From Nilaparvata lugens (taxonomy: Eukaryota > Arthropoda > Insecta > Hemiptera > Delphacidae): a stretch of DNA of 64,000 nt. The translations under genes and the position numbers were made by a program. The stretch lies in the NCBI RefSeq assembly GCF_014356525.2, contig NC_052511.1, positions 47,331,216 through 47,395,215 of the forward strand, read 5' to 3'. Positions within the stretch are counted from its first letter, which is position 1. Each line of letters begins with the position of its first letter. A model generated the notes under the pieces. The model did no database searches. It had not been told where the DNA came from and was given only the letters and a program-made list of their open reading frames with translations. Of this stretch, positions 12,087-22,340 are shown piece by piece.

Positions 12087-12700
12087 AAAACATTTCAAAT
12101 TCGGTAAGAGATAAAACCATGAGATTTAGAGGATTAGAGGATTGATTCTTCATGGTATTTTTGATCTAGTAGAACAAAAATTTTCTAAAAATATCAATTT
12201 TTGATAAATTTATTCGATTTACCAATAATAACTTATTTTTGGTCATTTTTAGTAAATTGAATAACTTTCTCAAAAATTGATATTTTAAGAAAATTTTTGT
12301 TTTACTAGATCAACAATACCATGAAGAATCAATCCTCTAAATCTCATGGTTTTATCTCTTACCGAATTTGAAATGTTAAATAAGTTATTTTTGGTCATTT
12401 TTAGTAAATTGAATAACTTTCTCAAAAATTGATATTTTAAGAAAATTTTTGTTTTACTAGATCAACAATACCATGAAGAATCAATCCTCTAAATCTCATG
12501 GTTTTATCTCTTATCGAATTTGAAATGTTCTGTCTCAAAAATTTAAACTTTAGACCCTCATATCTCAAAAAGTAATGATCGGAAAAAATGTTTTCCTGAG
12601 AAAGCTTTTTCATTTTGATAGCTTGATTATATACAAATCAAAAAACTTTGATAAATATCACCAGTAGAAAGTTTATTTGTAGCCTTTGCACAGCCTTCAA
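12087..12700 (+). mobile_element. foldback element F, rearranged copy
   Basis: This is related to the intact foldback at 40636-41243. The right arm ends GTAGCCTTTGCACAGCCTT. Its inner part (TTATTTTTGGTCATTTTTAG through ATCTCATGGTTTTATCTCTT) is present twice, at about 12228-12375 and 12385-12525. The left arm is truncated to the ACATTTCAAATTCGGTAAGAG part. There is no coding capacity. Confidence 0.75.
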
Positions 12701-15095
12701 GATGCGTGCCAAGATCCAAGATGGAAAAACTGAAACCAGCATTACGGATAGAAAATGTGAAAATTACCAAATCTTCCATGAATAATTACTGGAATACATT
12801 GAAAAGTACATAGGTTTGAAAATGAAATTACAGTTTCCCTGAATTATTATGAACGATAATACAAGTGGCAATGGATCTCAGATCGTATTTTCATATATTC
12901 GCATTTTCGCATCAGCGATCAGCGGCAGACCTTCCATTCAACAAATAGTCATGACTTGAAATCTTGAAATTTATACAATAAAATGGACAAATTTATTAAA
13001 CCAAATTTAACAAACCTTGAGAAATACACATTATCATACTACGAGTACATCCTAAATTGATAAACCCATACCTTTTTCTCCTACAAGAATCGAGTTTTTG
13101 ATAATTGAGACATGAAAACAAACATAATTCTCATAATTTTACTCCTAAAACCTTATACTTACTTACTTCATACTTCTGTCCTTCGTCATTGACCAGCTTC
13201 CTGGATGGACGGCGTCATTTTATATTCAGACCTAATTTGGTCGTCGTTGATTGTAAAAATTTTTACAAAACTTGTCAAACATTAACGTTTTTTATAACTT
13301 AATTACTAAAACTAGACAATATGCAATATGGAGTGCAATTTCAGATTTTCGAGAAGAGATTTGTCCTGAATTGTTTAGTAATTTGCAGCTTAAGCTCATC
13401 TCAAAAAATAAGATTTTGATAATTGAATTCTTTAAAGTAAGGTGGTTTATATAGATGAACTGCAAATCACCAAGACAATACGCCTTTCTCTATAAAACTC
13501 AAAGTTTCTGAAATAGCATAATTATATGCGAAATTTCTTAAAGATATAAATAATGAGCTGAAATACACAGCACTAAAATCAAAATCAGTGATAATAAAGT
13601 ACAATCACAGCTAATAAGATGTAATAGACTAGGGGTGAATGTGGTATGATGAGTGAGAAACAATGACCTACCTGTTTCAAAACTGTTTCATCACTTGCAA
13701 ACTTTTTACTTGAAATTACAACACAAATAGTTCGCGCACACGGTAAATCAATTGCACCATTAATAAATACATCACAAGAGCTTTATATTTTGCACAAACA
13801 CAAAATAATAAACTCAGATTTTAAACTATTAATTAATGAAATTAATAAGACAGGAAGTAAAAGCAACCATTATGATGTCTGAACTGAACACTGCCAAGAC
13901 TGAACAGGTAGCCGTGCAAGTCACGCCATCTGCCGTGTAAATCTTGCATCGGCCAATCACAGAGCTCGACACAAATCTACCAACCAACCACAAAACGCGA
14001 TTCATAACTACCAATCGCAGACCTCGATACTCCCGGCCGGAGGTGATCGTTCATCAGAACAAAGGTTATCATTTCAATATGGCCAAAAATAAAATGAGAA
14101 GCTTGAAAAATATTGACTTCAATTTTCAAATTCATTAAATTTAAATAATGGGTTACGGTACTTGTTTTGTATGAAGATAATAATATATGATAACTGTTAG
14201 ATCATACAAAAAGGGTTAAAAGGGGCTGTATAACAAATGTCAAATGGGCTAGAACTATGGTGACAAAACTAATAAATAACCCAATGGCTGCCATGACAGG
14301 CAGAAAATTACAACATTGGGCTATAAAAGCCCAGTATTTATTTTATAGTAATATACTTATTAATAAAATAAATGAGTTAGCTACTTACATTCTAGGCTAC
14401 TGCTTCCAAGTTGTCTTCAGCCACTTTGGCAAGATATTTGTGATGGATTAGGTAACCATTTATCCTCAACCTGTAAATTGCCATACATCTTATCACTCTC
14501 AAATCTGGGACATAAGATGCTATGAGCACAAATAAAATATTATCAAATGGCAACTTCAATTTTTAATCATAAAAAGTTGAAGGGGTAGTCCTAGGCTAGG
14601 TACCGGTACCCTTGTTATATTTTTATTCACACTAAAACATTACTAGTTTTTGCATTCATCCCATTCTCTAGTGTAAAAACGTTTGTTTTTTAATTTGGAA
14701 CAATTTTCCAAAACCAAAAATTGTCGGGATAAAGATAAAAAGCACTGTAGTAGGCAAACATAAATCAGTTTGGATGCTAGAACAACGGTAAGAAAAGTAC
14801 CGGTACGTACAGCAACAGGCATTCATAAGTTTCTTGATTTCGTTTAAATATAGTATCAACAACACATAAATAATGGATTTTATTCAACATAAACATTTTA
14901 TAAGATAATATTGTAACAACTCACCCATTGATTTTGCAATTAAACTGAAAAAATTCTTCCAAATGTTGTTTTCGACGGAGTAGACGATGCAAGGAAGGAA
15001 GCCAGCAGCCGCCATGCCGCCATTACGGAAAACAGCTGAATCACGTCTGCTAACATTGAGCGTTGCTTACGAAACTACAACGCTAGAACCATCAG
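12701..15095. other. intergenic; no gene recognised
   Basis: It includes the dispersed-repeat mate at 13166-13243. A region at about 13930-14045 has CCAATCACAGAG and GC-richer words reminiscent of MITE cores elsewhere in the window. I see no coding exon that I can support. Confidence 0.4.
13166..13243 (+). repeat. dispersed repeat, inverted mate of 3133-3210
   Basis: It contains CTTCGTCATTGACCAGCTTC and CTGGATGGACGGCGTC, the reverse complement of the copy at 3133-3210, with almost no mismatch. Confidence 0.7.
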
Positions 15096-18000
15096 GTGAT
15101 CAGCTGTTCAAAAGCGTACACTTCAACCCGTGTTTACATTGAAAAGTGAAAACCCTATGTTAAATGGAATTTTTCGTGAATAAACGTTAATAATTCAACT
15201 GATATCACTTTTTTGAAATAATGACTTGTTATTTTATTTTTCCAATTCAAATTTTAACCTACATCATTAATTTCAAGGGTAGTAATCATTGAATTATATT
15301 AATATTTTTATTTATTGGTTTACCAATTTGTAGGTTACATGTTTCAAGATAGCTTATTCAAATTCAAACTTACTTCTTTTACAAAAGTATTAAGTTTAGC
15401 AGAGTCATGGTTTATAAATAAGAATTATCATGTTATTGATCAACAATAAATTATAAAAACATTGTTGATAATCTAAATTAGTTTCTTTTTAAACGAATTT
15501 AAGTACGATGTATTTACGGGTGCGCTCAACTCTATTCTGGAGTTTAAGACCAAATTCATTATTTTTTCAAAACTTTCAAGTAAAAAAGTGTTGATTTTGA
15601 ATCGTGTAGGATAAATATTACATAGGCTATATATATATTATCAAAGCTTTTTTAGACTTAATATGATTCATAGCTGGCATACATTTAATAGAGAATGAGT
15701 TACAATTTATAAAATAGCGTACCCTGGTAGGTCTACAAAATTAACTGTATAGTTTAACACCGTAATTTTTTTATTGACATTATGACATTTACAATCATGA
15801 ATAATATTTCAATTGAACTACTGTATATACCTATACTTTCTTCAAAGTTTAGAATAATTAAAACTGCTAGTAGTGTTTTGAATTACGGTATGTGTTTCCT
15901 CTGATCCCACAACCGTGGCTAATTAATAAAGCAAAAGTTATTAAAGATCGTGCTGTAATTCGAGTAGCAGAGCTTCAAAACTGAATGAAGTATAAACATA
16001 TCAGTTTTTTGACATTATATTTTATATTAATATATATTAAGTAGAAGTAAAATGACACTCATTATTTTACCCATTAATCTATTTACTCACCCGGATAAGT
16101 AAGAAAGTCGTGTTTCAGTTGATTCGTTGTTGATTATCCATATTTTTTACTAATATTATTACAAAGTATATTGTATTTTGATAACTTTAAACTGAAAAAA
16201 CACATTCTTTTGGTGTAACGACGACCGTTTAGTGCTGGTGTGTTGTACATTCTCAAGCCGAACAGAAACTCGAAACGGTAGTCGCCACACCAAAAGAATA
16301 TGAGTGTTTTTTCACTTTAAAGTTATCAAAATGAAATATAGTTAATGTTCAACCTTCTAGAGGCGCACTAAGACACTACCTCCGTAAAGACGGAGGTGTA
16401 GTGACTGAGACCGTAATTGAAAAAAAATTCAAAGATGGCCAATACGGTATGCGCTTTTTCAAGAATTGACAGAAAAATGTTGAATACAAGTTCAGTTATA
16501 GGGTCTAGAAATTCAAAATAGCTAAACCTTATTGACTTCTATATCGCCCAGAATAGGCGATTTTTTTGCTCTTACCAGCGTTTTCTTAGCTTTTAGAGAA
16601 TTCTTACGTTTGGTACAAAATTTCAGGTAACTTGAGGTGTATTAGTTATGTAGGCTATTGCAGGGCCTAGAAGGTGTGCTAGATATTGGCGTTTCCCGTG
16701 TTTATCTGTGTTTTATCAGCATTTTCAAAACCTAATGAGCAGAAAATGTTCAAATTTATTCAATTTTTTATCATAATATGAAATAACAGTTCAAGGAATG
16801 AAATGACAAATTTATAGCAACACTGAATTGGATTATTAATTGCGCTATAATGATACCCCTGCCATTTAGCAGATAATCTTAACTCAGCTGGGGGACTCTA
16901 GCCTTTGCATGTTAGAAGAGACCATCATAAATATTAATATAATTTGTGCAAGAGCGCGCTTAATTATGCATAACCAAGCTTGCAGACGAGAAACGTACAA
17001 TATCTGAAAAGAGCAAGAGGAACACTCACACTGTAAGCATGCACTTGGTTGCATTCAGTGTGAACAACGTGTTTCAATAGCATTTTTCAAATTTTGTTTT
17101 TCGGGTCATGCATGATTCGACGAAAATTTGCACATACCCATTCAATGTGATCATACCCTTATTCTCATGTTTCAGTATATTATTCATATTATTACTTTTG
17201 TGACCAAGAATAAATCTTTCAAGTAGTATCCTACCAGAGCGTCAATGAACATAGCATTGGTTCATTAGCACTATTGAAGAATATACATAGATTTTTCATG
17301 ATACGACATGGTCTTACATATGATATAAATACAAGAACTCTGATATCTCACTCTACAACAAATTATTATTTACTCTGTATCGATCAGTCATAACCCATAA
17401 AGAACACTACTTACCGGTACTTACTTCCGATGAGTAAGATGTATTCCTCACGGTCTTGGATCGGGGAATCGTCAAATTTCAAATTGTGTCAAACTCTGTT
17501 AAGAGTAGAAACAGATTAGATAAAAATGATATGTAAGTTACTGGATCAGGCTGAATATTAAAATCCTTTACTGAGTAAGCTAGCAGTATAATCATTGATC
17601 ACATATTTTCGTTTATAATAATATTGTTAGAAATACCGTACTGTATGTTCTGTTTTAATACTAAAGATAACCAACACTGCAAAGTTTTCTATTTCAAGCC
17701 ATTCTTGTTATGATTTGAGAAGAATTCTTATTCCAATAGTGACTTATATAATAAAATGAGTGATAGCCTACCTATTTACCTTTTCAAAAAAATTATGTTT
17801 TATCTAAAAATTCCTTAAATCTAATAAAGCTATAAATATTAGCATACTACAAAAGCCGTGATTGTAATTCCTCTTGTAGAAATTGAGCAATACTGTAATC
17901 AAAATTGAAAAAAAAAACAATAGGTAGACCTAATTCAAAGCTCAAGCAACTCAACTTTACACTATATTTTTTGACAATAATTGAAATACGTGTTTGAATT

Positions 18001-18262
18001 TGAAAAAGCTAATTTAAAACAAGGCTAACCTACAAATTGGTTAACCAATAACTAAGAATATTAAGAGAACTCAATGATTACTACCCTTGAAATTCATGAT
18101 GAAGGACAAAAATTGTATTGGTGAGATAAAATAAGAACCCTTTTTTCGAAAAAGTAGTTATCAGTTGAATTATTAGTGTTTATTAATGAAAAATTCCACT
18201 CGACATTAGGGATTTCAATGTAAACACGGGTTGAAGTGTACGCTTTTGAACAGCTGATCGGC
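15096..18262. mobile_element. 3.2-kb element with about 280-bp inverted ends
   Basis: Positions 15096-15378 and about 17990-18262 are inverted copies. Both outer ends read GATCAGCTGTTCAAAAGCGT and continue with ACACTTCAACCCGTGTTTAC. The inner limits share TAACCTACAAATTGG and AATTTGAA-type words. The arms differ by several small indels, so the element is not young. The about 2.6-kb interior has no transposase I can recognise, and it carries a separate hairpin at 16168-16340. Candidate classes are a non-autonomous DNA transposon or a foldback. No target duplication is certain. Confidence 0.6.
16168..16340. repeat. hairpin with about 60-bp arms
   Basis: The left arm contains TTTTGATAACTTTAAACTG and CATTCTTTTGGTGT. 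The right arm is the inverse (CACCAAAAGAATATGAGTG, TTTAAAGTTATCAAAATG). About 40 bp separates the arms. It is probably a small MITE inserted in the larger 15096-18262 element. A second, perfect mini-hairpin (CTCCGT/ACGGAG) lies at about 16379-16400. Confidence 0.7.
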
Positions 18263-18329
18263 TGTATGTTCTGGCCATGTAGATCTTTAGTAGGCACTGC
18301 ATTGAGCTTCAACTGGAGATAACACGGGT

Positions 18330-18520
18330 CGCATGAATTGGGAATATCTGGAACTCAAAATATCTTGCAGCTAGCCGGAATTGGAAATATATGGAACTCC
18401 GAATATGTTGACAGGCGGAACTGCGAATATCGTGCAGGCCGGCGGAACTCAAAATATCTTGTCAGCTGGTGGAATTGGAAGTATGTGGAATTAGAAATAT
18501 ATCGAACTCACAATATCGAT
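18330..18520 (+). repeat. degenerate about 35-bp tandem repeat
   Basis: The phrases GGAATTGGAAATAT.TGGAACTC and AAAATATCTTG.CAG recur about five times with variable spacing. The same units occur in reverse complement at 19030-19258, and two occur near 34847-34900. Confidence 0.7.
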
Positions 18521-18739
18521 CGTTATTAGCGAGACTGTTTATTGTGGGATGAAACAAATTTATCGCAAAACAAATGAAGGGTTCTATAGTTAACCTAAAA
18601 TAAATTCATCAACAGTCATCAGTCTTGTTTGAAACAGAAACAGAGTTTTGAAAACTTGCATAATATGTACATGACTATTATTTTATGAACCAATATAATT
18701 TTAATATATAATGAGCTATGAATTACCCTAAGTGGGTAA

Positions 18740-18960
18740 CTATAGTGAGGTCCACGTTATAATGGCAGTGGAAAAGGATAGGAGAACAGTGTTTGTGATT
18801 CTCTGCCTTGACAGATTATATTTCTACATTGTTAAATAACGATCTGGTAGCGTTGCAGAGCTAGAAAAGTATAGCACTATCTGCTTTGTCGAATGACAGA
18901 CAAGGATAGCAAGTCCAATGTTGATCAAATACTGACATTATAACGTGGACCGCACTATAG
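18740..18960 (+). mobile_element. MITE-A copy
   Basis: Both ends are present (CTATAGTGAGGTCCACGTTA and GTGGACCGCACTATAG), with standard size and internal order. It lies between the two oppositely oriented tandem arrays of the GGAATTGG repeat. Confidence 0.85.
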
Positions 18961-19029
18961 TCCATATCATTCCAGAAAATAAGTCAGACTTGAACCATTT
19001 CTCAATCACAAACACATTACCAGTACTCC

Positions 19030-19258
19030 CACTTTGGCACCGATATTTTGGGTTCCAGATATTTCCAATTCCGCCATCTGACAAACAAATAATTTGAGTT
19101 CCAGATACTCCCAATTCCGCCTAGCAACATATTTCGAGTTCCAGATATTTCCAATTCCGCTGTCTGACAAATATTTGGAGTTCCACCCAGCAACAGTTTT
19201 CAAGCATAGGACATTTAACATTGATATTTTGAGTTCCAGATATTTCCAATTCCGCGGC
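19030..19258 (-). repeat. degenerate about 35-bp tandem repeat, inverted array
   Basis: GAGTTCCAGATATTTCCAAT recurs four to five times. It is the reverse complement of the units at 18330-18520. The pair of arrays could form a long imperfect hairpin around MITE-A. Confidence 0.7.
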
Positions 19259-19262
19259 CCCG

Positions 19263-19415
19263 TTTCAATCAGGTACTTGTGGATGAGAATACTGCGTGAG
19301 GTCTACTATTCACAGAACTACTAGTACAGACAGGATTTACTCTTATGGACGGTACAAGAGGAGGCTATGGTTTAATACTTCGCGAGGTATACTGTTCACA
19401 GAACTACTAGTTATT
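19263..19415 (+). repeat. dispersed repeat B tail, two partial units
   Basis: GTTTCAATCAGGTACTTGTG through TTCACAGAACTACTAGTAC matches the end of repeat B (30990-31068). A second piece, ACAGACAGGATTTACTCTTA to TTCACAGAACTACTAG, matches 30552-30648. Confidence 0.75.
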
Positions 19416-19531
19416 ATGCTGCATCTACTTATTGGCCCAATGGAGGTCAATGTGTGGATGGGAGGTTTGCAATGCTGGCCAAATTGCAAGCTGGACCAGC
19501 TTACTAGGCCAGCGACTGGGTGAAGTACCGA

Positions 19532-19755
19532 CTATAGTGAGGTCCACGTTATAATGACAGTAATTGATCAACTTTAGTTTTGCTATCCTTGTCTATCACT
19601 CGACAAAGCCGGTGGTACTATCCTTTTCTAGGTCCACAACCATGCCAATTATTTTTTTGACAGTGTAGAAATAAAATTAATTAATGCAGAGAATCGGCAT
19701 CGTTATTCTTCCATCTTTATCCACTGCTGCCATTATAACGTGGACCTCACTATAG
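19532..19755 (-). mobile_element. MITE-A, inverted near-consensus copy
   Basis: Both inverted ends are intact. The internal order is reversed relative to 11277-11493 (TTGTCTATCACTCGACAAAG before ATTAATGCAGAGAATCGGCA). TA flanks are on both sides. Confidence 0.85.
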
Positions 19756-21640
19756 GCACAAGTTTTGGAGTGAATTTGACCTTATTCAGCTGGCAATACA
19801 CAAAAATATTGATAGTTCAAATCCACATTTCACTTTTCAAATAACTGTATAACGTTCTCTATCTGTGCAAGCAATTTCGACTTTTTGAAAATCTATTTTT
19901 TAGATAGGGTGCTTCAAGAATTTTTTTTTTTTAATTCGAATTGGAAAGAAAGAAAATTATATTGTGTTCTATAAATAATTTTTCAATTTATTAAGAGTAT
20001 TTTTTCAACAAGTAACATTGTTAATTGTGTGACTTTTTTGATGATAACAATATTCTACATCACTGATTAAACAGCTGAGCAGGTACCAGGCAGTTCCCAG
20101 TAGTCTCTGTTCCAAGTCACACCAAGTTGAGTCTGTGTTGTGAAAGTCGTTTTCTTTGCAAGTGTTTATAAATATATTATTACAAGCTGTATTTAATTAG
20201 TAAAGTCTACAATCAAATCAAGTGATAATCTAGTGGTTATTGAAGTAAATATGAAACAGTGTAATTTTTTCCTGCGCTACTTCTTGCTTTAAAGGTTAGT
20301 TGAAGTATCTTTTTTCAAGTGTAGCCTAAATTCTAATTTTGAAATGAACTTTCTTTGAAGCTTTCATTTTAGCCGGTTTATTATTATTAATTTGTTTATT
20401 ATTCATCTTTAACTTTGTTGAAATTTTGAAATTACCACATACATTATAAAGTAAATTTATTTCCAATTTTCTATTTCAATACTGTAGGTACTTCTGTTTT
20501 TAAAATATTTTCCTAGATATTAGCCTTCTCAAATACTTCAAAATATATTTTAAAACAACAAATTGTCTTATAATTTTAATTTAAATCATGCTAGTCTATA
20601 TTAAGGCATAATTTGATTATTTCAATGGAAGTCAGCCCTATATTTTTACTTAGTTATGCTATTTACAATGTTTTTTTTTTATAGTTATATGAATTCAATA
20701 TTATTTGATCAAGTTATCTTCTTTAGGCATACTTTTTTGAGGTTTGGCAAATAGTTTAAAATTCGATACCTATTTTTCTAATTAGTCTGGTCTTTTAAAT
20801 TTGAGAAACAAACTTTAATAAGAAAATACATTTCTATTCCATAAGATATAATCATATATTATCTATTTATTTATAAAGTTGACAAACCACACTATTTATT
20901 AATATATTATGATTATTAATCTTGTTTTCCTTATTCCTCCAGGATTGATATACAACTGAAGTAAAGATTATCAGAAGACATCAGTTATTCATGAAGAACA
21001 GCTCTACTACAATAAGATATGGATCGGTGAATTTGGTATGAGTTATCTGGTATTTATATTATGACAGGCTAGAATTTTCTAACACTCTCCCATAATACAG
21101 ATGTTAGGGATGTTTGTGGTGGTTACTATTATAAAACAGTTCAGCCCTACCCTCTCGGCAGTGTCAAGCTCCGTCTGGTTGGTTCTGAGTCCAATGGGTG
21201 CTTTCAAGTTAGAGTCAACTGACCTGCAGATCGCATTTCCGTGCCAACAACTAGACGGACTTGTGCACTGTTTGTTTGTGGTTTGTGGTTGACTGTGAAG
21301 TAAGACAATCACTATGAATTGGGGTTGAGTGGTCAGGGTCCCGATAGGCTATTTGCAGTTGTCAGTCGAGTATTTCATTTCTGATCAGTGCCCTTTGTGG
21401 TGGTTCCACAGCTTTTTCATGATGGTTGCGGGCTCAGTACAGCACTAATTTGATGAGCAGGTGGAGTACTATTACACTGTGGCCTGGTCTGATCTGTTCT
21501 ATGAGACTGGCTGTGCAAATATTAGATGACAGTGCCTTCAGCAAACTTAGAAAAGGGAATAATAGAATTTGAGTTGAGAATTAGAATTAAGACATCATAG
21601 ATCTAAGTTTAGTTTTAAGACTGAATGAATATTAGCAAAG
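19756..21640 (+). other. intergenic; possible non-coding 5' exons
   Basis: There is no long coding frame. Two segments have splice-like edges in the + direction. One runs about 20070-20294, ending CTTTAAAG before GTTAGTTG. The other runs 20943-21035, preceded by TTTTCCTTATTCCTCCAG and followed by GTATGAGT. They could be leader exons of a transcript feeding the Gag ORF at 22340, but without transcript data this is weak. Confidence 0.25.
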
Positions 21641-21644
21641 TGTA

Positions 21645-22202
21645 GCCTCTAGCCTTTGCTAGTTGGCGGGGGATTAGAAAGTATAGCCTCTAGCCTTTGC
21701 TAGTTGGCGGGGGATTAGAAAGTATAGCCTCTAGCCTTTGCTAGTTGGCGGGGGATTAGAAAGTACAGCCTCTAGCCTTTGCTAGTTGGCGGGGGATTAG
21801 AAAGTACAGCCTCTAGCCTTTGCTAGTTGGCGGGGAAACTGAAAGTAAAGCCTCTAGCCTTTGCTAGTTGGCGGGGAAGAAAAAGTATAGCCTCTAGCCT
21901 TTGCTAGTTGGCGGGGGATTAGAAAGTATAGCCTCTAGCCTTTGCCAGTTGGCGGGGAAACTGAAAGTAAGCCTCTAGCCTTTGCTAGTTGGCGGGGGAT
22001 GAGAAAGTAGAGCCTCTAGCCTTTGCTAGTTGGCGGGGAAACTGAAAGTAAAGCCTCTAGCCTTTGCTAGTTGGCGGGGGATGAGAAAGTAAAGCCTCTA
22101 GCCTTTGCTAGTTGGCGGGGAAACTGAAAGTAAAGCCTCTAGCCTTTGCTAGTTGGCGGGGGATTAGAAAGTACAGCCTCTAGCCTTTGCTAGTTGGCGG
22201 GG
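21645..22202 (+). repeat. 41-bp minisatellite, about 14 units to the gap
   Basis: The unit begins GCCTCTAGCCTTTGCTAGTT and continues GGCGGGG plus a variable 14-bp tail. Two tail types occur: GATTAGAAAGTATA, and AACTGAAAGTAAA, which partly alternate in the right half. The conserved half contains the CTAG..CTAG palindromic words. The array runs straight into an assembly gap, so its true length is unknown. It lies just upstream of the Gag-type ORF. Confidence 0.9.
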
Positions 22203-22302
22203 NNNNNNNNNNNNNNNNNNNNNNNNNNNNNNNNNNNNNNNNNNNNNNNNNNNNNNNNNNNNNNNNNNNNNNNNNNNNNNNNNNNNNNNNNNNNNNNNNN
22301 NN
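22203..22302. other. assembly gap (100 N)
   Basis: Exactly 100 unknown bases follow the minisatellite. This is the usual placeholder size for a gap of unknown length, so the distance to the downstream ORF is uncertain. Confidence 0.95.
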
Positions 22303-22320
22303 GGTGTTCTAAAAATAGAT

Positions 22321-22340
22321 TTCCCCTTCCCCTTCCACAG
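22321..22340 (+). promoter_or_regulatory. putative splice acceptor before the Gag ORF
   Basis: A strong pyrimidine run (TTCCCCTTCCCCTTCCACAG) ends in AG at 22339-22340. The ORF frame has a TAG stop at 22316-22318 and no ATG before codon 28, yet the SAP-like domain starts at about codon 4, so coding sequence must arrive from an upstream exon. If that exon ended in A, the junction would itself create ATG. Functional use is inferred, not shown. Confidence 0.5.

Noticed and set aside
21645..22202. Regular repeats that might be a CRISPR array
   Set aside because: Units are directly joined, 41 bp long, with no unique spacers of constant length, and the window is eukaryotic with spliced genes. It is a minisatellite.
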